37,180 nucleotides of DNA, from positions 1-37,180 of the forward strand of contig NZ_JARRAF010000041.1 of the NCBI RefSeq assembly GCF_030129945.1, given 5' to 3'. The DNA is from Parachitinimonas caeni (lineage in GTDB: Bacteria; Pseudomonadota; Gammaproteobacteria; Burkholderiales; Chitinimonadaceae). Shown here piece by piece: positions 31,310 to 37,180 of this stretch. Position numbers and translations under genes: made by a program. Within the stretch, counting starts at the first letter, position 1, and each line of letters begins with the position of its first letter. The notes below the pieces were generated by a model that saw nothing but the letters and a program-made list of their open reading frames with translations, was not told the origin of the DNA and searched no databases.

Positions 31310-33301
31310 ATGTCATCGCCCCGTAAACCAACGTTAAAACTTAGCCGCCCACCCGTGACGGAGCAGAAGCAGGCTCGTCAACCCGCACCGGCTTTTGCCG
31401 GCCGAGGCAAGCCAATGCCTGCCGGACGAGGGGGGCATGGCGACCAGAAACCGCAAGGCAATTGGTCTGGAAGCCGGGGCGAGCAGTCCGGCGGCTGGTC
31501 CGAGCGCCGTGAGGGCAGCTCGGGTCGAGGTGGTCCGCGCTTTGCGGGGAGGGGTGAACCGCAAGGCGGTTATGCTGACCGGTCCGAGCGGGGTCGCGAC
31601 CGTCAGCCTGGTGGCTATGGCAACGAACGCCAGGATGACAGACGCCCGGCTGGCGGTGGACGTTTCAATGACGAGCGTCGTTCTGGGGCTGGACGTTTCG
31701 AGGAGTCCAGCGGAGCCGGGCGGGACCGTTATCAAGGCCGTGATGAACGGAATCAGCGAGGGGGGGAAGGGCGTTTTGAAGGGGGGGGGCGTGGCCAGAA
31801 TCGCCAGCCGGGCGGTCAGGGTGACCGGTTTGGCGGCGGCAACCGCTACGAAGATCGACGCTCTTCCGGTGGCGCGCCTTACGAGCGTCGTCATGATGAA
31901 GGACGTGGCTTTCAGGAGCGTCAGGGGGGCGAACGCCGACCGGCAGGACGCTTCCAGGACGGTAATCGGTCGGATGAACGTTTCCCGCCGCGCAACGAGC
32001 GAGGAAGTGGATACGGAGATCGACAGGAAAGAGGGCGCGATGGCAATCGGTCCCGGCCAGCTGGAGCTTGGGATGAAGCCCCGCGTGGTAGCCAGGGTGG
32101 TCGGCGTGGTTCGGCTGATGGTGGCGGATATGACTCCCGTCCTCCGGCGCGGGATGCACGTGGCGGAGCCGGGCGCTATGGCGAGGAGCGCCGATTCTCT
32201 TCCAGCGAGTCTGGTGATGGCCGACGTCAGTCACCGCGCTACGAAGGCCGTCGCGATGACCGTGCGCCGGAGCAGGAGCGCTTTGGTCGCGGGCGTGACG
32301 ACCAGTCGATGCGTCGGGAGGGAGCTGGGCAGCCGCGCAGGTCAAACTATACCGGCAGCGAAGAGCGTGGCCCGCGCCGAAATCCGGGACAGAATGATAT
32401 GCCGCGTGGTGACGGCTTCGCTCCACCGCCGCGCTTCAAGCCGCTGCAGGTTGCACCGGCCAAGAAAATGCCGATGCGCGGCGGTAATCAGAAGCAGGTG
32501 CTGGTTCAGCAGCAATTGCGTGAGAAGCGCGTAGAAGCCCGGCATATTGACGAGCAGCGTCTGCAAAAGGCGCTGGCTTACACCGGATTGGGTTCCCGCC
32601 GTGAGTGCGAAGAGTGGATTGCCGCAGGCCGCGTCAGCGTCGATGGTGTCGTGTCGGTTCTGGGTGCGCGGGTGTCGCCGGGTAACGTCGTGCGGGTTGA
32701 TGGCAAGATTGTGCATATCAAATGGCCTGACCGCTTGCCGCGTATCGTCATGTATCACAAGCCGGAAGGTGAAATCGTCAGCCGTGATGACCCGGAAGGG
32801 CGAGTAACCGTGTTTGATCGTCTGCCGCGTCTGCATTCCAGCAAGTGGGTAGCGATCGGTCGCCTGGATTACAACACCAGCGGCTTGTTGGTGTTCACCA
32901 CGTCGGGCGAGTTGGCCAATCGCATGATGCATCCCCGGTTTGAAGTGGAGCGTGAGTACGCCGTGCGTATCCTCGGGCAGCTGACCGACGAGCAGAAAAC
33001 AGAAATTACCCGAGGTATTGCGCTGGAAGACGGTCCAGCCAGATTCGAGCGCCTGGAAGACCACGGCGGTGAAGGGCATAACCACTGGTATCGCGTCGTG
33101 ATTCGGGAGGGGCGTAACCGCGAAGTGCGCCGTATGTTTGAATACTTTGGCTTTACCGTATCGCGGCTGATGCGTGTGCGTTTCGGCTCAATGTCGATGC
33201 CCTCGCGCCTCAAACGTGGCCAATACTACGAGCTGGACGAAACCGAAGTGCTGGCAGTGTTGAAGTGGGCAGGGCTGGGGTTGACGGGCACTGCCAACTG
33301 A
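31310..33301 (+). CDS. rluB: 23S rRNA pseudouridine synthase RluB with long R/G-rich N-terminus
   Basis: A protein of 663 residues from the ATG at 31310 (GGAG 7 bases upstream). Residues about 1-405 are low-complexity, dominated by Gly, Arg, Asp, Glu and Ser with many RGG and GGR-type repeats, and are probably disordered and RNA-binding. From about 416 there is an S4 RNA-binding domain (QRLQKALAYTGLGSRRECEE), then the RsuA-family catalytic domain with GRLDYNTSGLLVFTTSGE, where D520 is the expected catalytic Asp, and NREVRRMFEYFGFTVSRLMR. RluB makes pseudouridine 2605 (E. coli numbering) in 23S rRNA. E. coli RluB is under 300 residues; long R/G extensions are known in betaproteobacterial homologues. 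RluB is chosen over RsuA or RluE from size and motif pattern. Confidence 0.87.
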   Translation: MSSPRKPTLKLSRPPVTEQKQARQPAPAFAGRGKPMPAGRGGHGDQKPQGNWSGSRGEQSGGWSERREGSSGRGGPRFAGRGEPQGGYADRSERGRDRQPGGYGNERQDDRRPAGGGRFNDERRSGAGRFEESSGAGRDRYQGRDERNQRGGEGRFEGGGRGQNRQPGGQGDRFGGGNRYEDRRSSGGAPYERRHDEGRGFQERQGGERRPAGRFQDGNRSDERFPPRNERGSGYGDRQERGRDGNRSRPAGAWDEAPRGSQGGRRGSADGGGYDSRPPARDARGGAGRYGEERRFSSSESGDGRRQSPRYEGRRDDRAPEQERFGRGRDDQSMRREGAGQPRRSNYTGSEERGPRRNPGQNDMPRGDGFAPPPRFKPLQVAPAKKMPMRGGNQKQVLVQQQLREKRVEARHIDEQRLQKALAYTGLGSRRECEEWIAAGRVSVDGVVSVLGARVSPGNVVRVDGKIVHIKWPDRLPRIVMYHKPEGEIVSRDDPEGRVTVFDRLPRLHSSKWVAIGRLDYNTSGLLVFTTSGELANRMMHPRFEVEREYAVRILGQLTDEQKTEITRGIALEDGPARFERLEDHGGEGHNHWYRVVIREGRNREVRRMFEYFGFTVSRLMRVRFGSMSMPSRLKRGQYYELDETEVLAVLKWAGLGLTGTAN

Positions 33302-33343
33302 TAAGCCGGTGGCGTCTCGTCGCCCACCGCCGCAAATAGTCAC

Positions 33344-33390
33344 ATCGCGCCCTGATGGGCACCCCGCAGGGGGTGTCTGAGGGGCGCGAT
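33344..33390 (+). terminator. Long hairpin after rluB
   Basis: ATCGCGCCCT (33344-33353) pairs with AGGGGCGCGAT (33380-33390) with one bulge, and an inner CACCCC/GGGGGTG stem continues it. It follows the rluB stop by 43 bases. There is no T-run, so it could be a Rho-dependent or weak terminator. Confidence 0.5.
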
Positions 33391-33502
33391 TGCATGGTGA
33401 TGGGGCGATGTGGCAACGACGGACTGGTGCTGGTCTGGAGGTGCTCAGGCCAGGTCAATGGGCTTTTAAAATGGATTTTGTTTAACGGACCATACGGCGT
33501 TT

Positions 33503-34060
33503 ATGAGTAAGGCATTTACCAAAGAGTCCGAGCAGGACGATGACGATGCATTGCCGGCCCATTTGCAAATTCCGGCCAATGCCAAGAACTACATGACCCC
33601 CAAGGGCTGGAACCGGCTGCGGGAAGAGTTGCATGTACTGGTGACCAGAGAACGGCCAGAGCTCACGCAGATGATTGCCTGGGCGGCTGGTAATGGCGAT
33701 CGCTCGGAGAATGGTGACTACATCTACGGCAAAAAGCGGCTGCGAGAAATTGATCGCCGTATCCGCTTTCTGACCAAGCGGCTCGAAAATGCCGAGGTGG
33801 TTGATCCGGAATCCCGCGAGCCGACAGATCAGATCTTCTTTGGGGCGACGGTGACTTATGCCCGTCCGGATGGGAGCGAGCATACGATCAGCATCGTTGG
33901 CATTGATGAGCTGGATCTTGATAAAGGCTATGTCACCTGGATTTCGCCGATTGCCCGGACTCTGACGCGGGCCAGGGAAGGTGATGTGGTGGTATTGCGC
34001 ACACCGGCAGGTGATGAAGAGCTGGAGATCCTGCAGGTTGAATACAAGGCGCTGGATTAA
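33503..34060 (+). CDS. greB: Transcription elongation factor GreB
   Basis: A protein of 185 residues. GreB binds the secondary channel of RNA polymerase and triggers cleavage of backtracked RNA. It has the coiled-coil hairpin (NYMTPKGWNRLREELHVLVT, then WAAGNGDRSENGDYIYGKKR) with the acidic tip residues in NGDRSENGDY, followed by the C-terminal FKBP-like domain (FFGATVTYARPDGSEHTISI, GIDELDLDKGYVTWISPIAR). The KRLREIDRRIRFLTKRLENA stretch with GreB-type spacing identifies it as GreB rather than GreA. A short acidic N-terminal extension (EQDDDDALP) is present. Confidence 0.96.
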   Translation: MSKAFTKESEQDDDDALPAHLQIPANAKNYMTPKGWNRLREELHVLVTRERPELTQMIAWAAGNGDRSENGDYIYGKKRLREIDRRIRFLTKRLENAEVVDPESREPTDQIFFGATVTYARPDGSEHTISIVGIDELDLDKGYVTWISPIARTLTRAREGDVVVLRTPAGDEELEILQVEYKALD

Positions 34061-34380
34061 CCCTCCCCAAAATCGCCCCTGATTTGAAGCTTTTACGCGC
34101 TCGCGGATAGCTTTCGCTCTCTCCCCGACAAACGGACAGCGTCTTCCGCGTGCCGTTTGTGCTTGGTCAATAACTTTCCAGTTTTATCGCGAGAACCAGA
34201 CAAGGCGTGGCATAAAAGCCGCGCCTTGCTTGCTTTGGTGCGTCGAAACTTCTAGTAATCATGTTGAGGGTATCAATAGTGTCTGGCCTATTGCGGTGGC
34301 GTAATTCGATGGCTACCACAGGCCTATTGGCCCGCGGCCTTGTTCATTGATCACTTTTCGAAGTGATAAGGGAGAATCGA
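34061..34380. other. Intergenic region between greB and the chemoreceptor gene
   Basis: 320 bases without a coding region. It contains a terminator-like hairpin at 34201-34228, a direct repeat GGCCTATTG (34285-34293 and 34321-34329), and a small hairpin ATCACTT-TTCG-AAGTGAT (34350-34367) right before the chemoreceptor ribosome site. I saw no riboswitch pattern, including no c-di-GMP type, and no convincing sigma-28 promoter. Confidence 0.6.
34201..34228 (+). terminator. Terminator-like hairpin after greB
   Basis: CAAGGCGTGGC pairs with GCCGCGCCTTG (11 bp including one G-U pair in RNA) around ATAAAA. The tail (CTTGCTTTGG) is weakly T-rich, so efficiency is uncertain. Confidence 0.5.
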
Positions 34381-35910
34381 ATGCGCTTCATGCAACGGAT
34401 TAGCGTCAAGTTGATTGCGCTGTCGGTGGTGATCGTAACCTTGTTGCTGGGGGTGTCCGGCGCGGTGAACTACGGAATCACCAAGGGTGAATTTGAGGCC
34501 GGGCTCAAGGACCAGAGTGATGCGCTGAGTAAACGCCTGCAACTCAGCTTGCCGGCGGCTATCTGGAATTTCGATAAAAACCAGATCGGCCAGATTCTCG
34601 AAGCCGAGATGGCTTCCAAGGTTTTCAACGGCATCCTGCTCTCGAATGGCAAAGAGCTGGTTGATGGCCGGGTCAGGGCCAGTGACGGCAAGCTGGTGGT
34701 GGCGAGCAAGGATTCGAAAGCCGAAGGACAAAAAGTTGAAGTTCCGCTGCACTTCAATGACAACGGCCAGACCAAACAAGTGGCCATAGCCACCATTTTT
34801 GTTTCCCGCTCCGAAATGGAGAAACTGCTCGCCAGTGCGCTTACCCGTGTGGTGATGCAGATTGTGATACTCGACGTATTGCTGGTGCTGGCCCTGGCCG
34901 CCGCACTGGCTGTGGTAGTGATCCGGCCGCTCAAGCAACTCAACAATGCTTTGCATGGGATTGCAGAAGGCGACGCCGATTTGACCCGCCGCCTGGATGA
35001 ATCCAGCAAGGATGAGTTCGGTGAAGTGTCTCACTGGTTCAACGTCTTTGTCGGGCGTCTGCAGCAGGTGATCAAGCAAGTCGCGGATTCGGCCGTTCAG
35101 CTTGCCGCCGCAGCCGAGCAGACCAGTCGCATTACCGAGCAGGCCCACCATGGCATCCAGTTGCAAGAGCAGGAAACTTCGCAGGTGGTAATGGCTGTGG
35201 GCGATATGACCTCCAAGGTCAACGAAATCTCTGGCCACACCGCCGGTGCCTCTCAGGCTGCCGCCTACGCCGATGCCGAGGCCGACAAAGGACGGGGTAT
35301 TGTCCAGCGGGCCGTCAATGCCATCAATGATGCGTCACTGGAGGTTGAAAAGGCGGCTGGCGTCATTCAGGAACTGGCTGAAAACAGCCAGAAGATCGGA
35401 TCGGTGCTTACCGTCATCAACGAAATTGCCAAGCAGACCAATTTACTGGCCTTGAATGCGGCGATTGAGGCGGCTCGAGCCGGTGAGCAAGGTCGGGGCT
35501 TTGCGGTGGTGGCGGATGAAGTCCGGGTGCTGGCCAATCGTACCCACGACTCAACACTCGAAATCCAGAAAGTCATCAGTCAGTTGCAGGATGGCACCAT
35601 GCGCGCCGTCAGTGTCATGGAGCGCAGCAAGGAAAAAGCCGATGCGGGCGTCAAAGAGGCGACCATGGCTGGCAGTACCATTGATCACCTGGCCGAGTCG
35701 GCTCGCAAGATTGCCGAACTCAACGAAGGTATTGCCGATTCGACGGACCAGCAGAACACCATGGTGCACGGCATTACCCAGAATATTCACCAGATACAGA
35801 AAATTGTGGGTGAAGCCGCTACAGGTGCCGAGCAAACATCCGTGGCCAGTGAAGAAGTGGCCCGTCTGGCGGTGCAATTACAGATCATGGTCGAGCAATT
35901 CAAGGTGTAA
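34381..35910 (+). CDS. Methyl-accepting chemotaxis protein
   Basis: A protein of 509 residues with MCP layout: TM1 (about 8-28), a periplasmic sensor of about 120 residues (30-152), TM2 (157-181), HAMP (182-233, [20 protein letters not shown]), and the cytoplasmic signalling coiled coil with the hairpin tip [20 protein letters not shown] (about 349-370). The sensor contains [20 protein letters not shown], a W-N-F-D motif also seen in other bacterial membrane sensors; I do not assign a ligand. There is no C-terminal CheR-tether pentapeptide. The ATG at 34381 follows a strong AAGGGAGA site; an upstream in-frame GTG at 34363 is less likely. A solute-binding protein gene follows after 57 bases on the same strand. 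Confidence 0.95.
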   Translation: MRFMQRISVKLIALSVVIVTLLLGVSGAVNYGITKGEFEAGLKDQSDALSKRLQLSLPAAIWNFDKNQIGQILEAEMASKVFNGILLSNGKELVDGRVRASDGKLVVASKDSKAEGQKVEVPLHFNDNGQTKQVAIATIFVSRSEMEKLLASALTRVVMQIVILDVLLVLALAAALAVVVIRPLKQLNNALHGIAEGDADLTRRLDESSKDEFGEVSHWFNVFVGRLQQVIKQVADSAVQLAAAAEQTSRITEQAHHGIQLQEQETSQVVMAVGDMTSKVNEISGHTAGASQAAAYADAEADKGRGIVQRAVNAINDASLEVEKAAGVIQELAENSQKIGSVLTVINEIAKQTNLLALNAAIEAARAGEQGRGFAVVADEVRVLANRTHDSTLEIQKVISQLQDGTMRAVSVMERSKEKADAGVKEATMAGSTIDHLAESARKIAELNEGIADSTDQQNTMVHGITQNIHQIQKIVGEAATGAEQTSVASEEVARLAVQLQIMVEQFKV

Positions 35911-35967
35911 ACAATTTGCTTCGGATAAATCTCTGGTGCTGGGGTGGGAATCAAGGAGGTTGCAATC

Positions 35968-36723
35968 ATGTTGCTGAATAAATGGATGACCGCATTAGGT
36001 CTGGGTGTGAGTTTATTGGCCTCTACAGCGCTTGCAGCCGAAAATAAAATCATCACGATTGCCTCTCTGGAGTGGCCGCCCTATACCGGTGCCAAATTAC
36101 CGGAGCAAGGGGCGAGTGTGGCGGTGGTTAAGGCTGCTTTCAAAGCCATGGGTTATGAATTGCGTGTTAATTTTTATCCTTGGAGCCGGGCAGTTGAATT
36201 GGGAAAGAATGATCCGGGATTTGCCGGGTATTTTCCCGAATATTTTTCAGACCAATTGGCAAAGGATTTCGAACTGTCCGAGCCGATAGGCACCGGCCCA
36301 CTGGGCTTGGCCCAGCGCAAGGGAGAGGGGTATAACTGGAGTAAGGTTGCAGATCTCGCCTCGAAAAAAGTCGGCGTGGTGCAAGACTATGTGAATACCG
36401 ATGAATTCGACGATCGTGTGGCAAAAAAGCAGCAACCGGTTGATGTGGCGCTTGATGACACCAAGAATTTATTAAAGCTTGGCGGTAAACGGGTTGATCT
36501 CGCAATTGTCGATAAAAACGTCTTCAACTATTTAATGAAGACCGATCCGCAATTGGCCTCTTTTCAGTCGGCGCTTGAAATGAACCCGAAAATTCTGGAG
36601 GACAAGAAGCTTTATATCTGCTTCAAAAAAGGTGCCAAAGGAAAAGAATGGGCAAAAATCCTGGCTGAGGGTCTGAAGAAAATCGACGTCAATGCCATCA
36701 TGCAGAAACAACTGGGTAATTGA
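35968..36723 (+). CDS. Periplasmic solute-binding protein (SBP_bac_3 type)
   Basis: A protein of 251 residues with a signal peptide (WMTALGLGVSLLASTALAAE, cleavage near ALA-A) and the fold of polar amino-acid binding proteins: ITIASLEWPPYTGAKLPEQG at the start of the mature chain, then VNFYPWSRAVELGKNDPGFA, GYFPEY, KKVGVVQDYVNTDEFDD and LGGKRVDLAIVDKN. Small orphan members of this family are common in beta- and gammaproteobacteria. No permease or ATPase gene lies in the window, and the gene directly follows a chemoreceptor gene, so it may serve sensing rather than transport. The ATG at 35968 follows an AAGGAGG site at 8 bases. A strong terminator follows. Confidence 0.88.
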   Translation: MLLNKWMTALGLGVSLLASTALAAENKIITIASLEWPPYTGAKLPEQGASVAVVKAAFKAMGYELRVNFYPWSRAVELGKNDPGFAGYFPEYFSDQLAKDFELSEPIGTGPLGLAQRKGEGYNWSKVADLASKKVGVVQDYVNTDEFDDRVAKKQQPVDVALDDTKNLLKLGGKRVDLAIVDKNVFNYLMKTDPQLASFQSALEMNPKILEDKKLYICFKKGAKGKEWAKILAEGLKKIDVNAIMQKQLGN

Positions 36724-36823
36724 GACTGGCATATTTGAAACTTGTTGGAATTTTGGGTGGCATGCACTTCTTGAATTCAAGGCGTGGGTGCCAATCGCTC
36801 TAAGATCAAGTCATCGAAGCAAA

Positions 36824-36856
36824 AAAAGCCGCCTGGATATAGGCGGCTTTTGTTTT
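36824..36856 (+). terminator. Intrinsic terminator after the solute-binding protein gene
   Basis: AAAAGCCGCCT (36824-36834) pairs with AGGCGGCTTTT (36841-36851) around GGATAT, followed by more T's (GTTTTT). It lies 100 bases after the stop codon. Confidence 0.92.
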
Positions 36857-36876
36857 TCTGGATTTCGGCGAACCTA

Positions 36877-37180
36877 GGCTCTGTTGACGTTTTGTTTCCG
36901 GTCGCGCCGGGCCGAGTTTTGGGGCAGGTCGAGGCAGGGTGAGAGTAGTTTAGCGAGCTAAATGAGCGAACCCTAACGACGCCATGCCCCAAAAATCGAC
37001 CCGGCCTTGCGTGGCTGTTGCCGCAAAGCGGCTTACAGCCACGGCATCCCCCTTGCGGGGACGGAGGGTTTCGCCGGATTTGGGCCTGCTGCCGCGTTGA
37101 CTGCCAGGCTGTTGGCTTGCGATGCAAGCCTTACAGCCTGTGCGCCCAGACGGGAAATCGCGTGGCTTATCACTAAGCGG
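36877..37180. mobile_element. MITE-like element, copy 2 (cut by the window end)
   Basis: The second copy of the inverted-repeat element, in the same orientation as copy 1. Bases 36878-37161 align without gaps to 29317-29600, with about 16 substitutions. Its left end (GGCTCTGTTGACGTTTTGTT onward) matches the reverse complement of the right end of copy 1 even better than that copy's own left end. After 37161 the similarity becomes patchy, and the right terminal repeat, if present, lies outside the window. The element begins about 20 bases after the terminator of the solute-binding protein gene. Confidence 0.75.

Noticed and set aside
31395-32534. 379-residue ORF in another plus frame
   Set aside because: A stop-free shadow of the R/G-rich rluB region; the rluB frame continues into recognisable S4 and catalytic domains.
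34261-34380. Possible c-di-GMP riboswitch before the chemoreceptor gene
   Set aside because: The characteristic conserved core sequences are not found.

Overview
The window is a chromosomal segment of a Gram-negative bacterium with moderately high GC content. Gene families and arrangement (trxA-rho-rpmE, a long R/G-rich RluB, GreB, RadA, an H1-like type VI secretion locus) suggest a betaproteobacterium, perhaps Neisseriales-like. That placement is inference, because there is no rRNA or other phylogenetic marker here.

Bases 1-23,600 hold a type VI secretion system (T6SS) locus with all 13 core components. A leftward operon starting near 6.6 kb encodes tssA, tssB, tssC, hcp, tagJ, a candidate peptidoglycan-hydrolase effector, a candidate exported immunity protein, and the 5' end of vgrG, which is cut by the window edge. 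A rightward set encodes a small unknown ORF, lipoprotein tssJ, tssK, tssL (with an OmpA-like domain), tssM, tagF, tssE, tssF and tssG. A leftward FHA-domain gene (tagH) and a rightward tssH/clpV diverge from a common 260-bp region. Together these genes encode the envelope complex (TssJLM), the baseplate (TssAEFGK), the contractile sheath (TssBC) around the Hcp tube with its VgrG tip, and the recycling ATPase ClpV. TagJ, TagF and TagH are accessory or regulatory proteins. The kinase/phosphatase pair that normally acts with TagF and TagH is not in the window.

Bases 23,600-29,240 are housekeeping genes on the minus strand: an ArnT/PMT-like membrane glycosyltransferase, rpmE (L31), rho, trxA and radA. 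Bases 29,240-29,805 contain a non-coding, hairpin-rich element of about 375 bp with roughly 30-bp imperfect terminal inverted repeats. A second copy, about 94% identical over 284 bp, begins at 36,877 and appears to run out of the window.

Bases 29,806-36,723 are plus-strand genes: a MocR/GntR-aminotransferase regulator, rluB with a roughly 400-residue disordered R/G-rich extension, greB, a methyl-accepting chemotaxis protein, and a periplasmic solute-binding protein without transporter genes.

The observations most worth following up are the predicted effector/immunity pair ahead of vgrG, the two-copy inverted-repeat element, the unusual FHA protein with an 11-unit hexanucleotide tract and repeated DPF motifs, and the small ORF ahead of tssJ.
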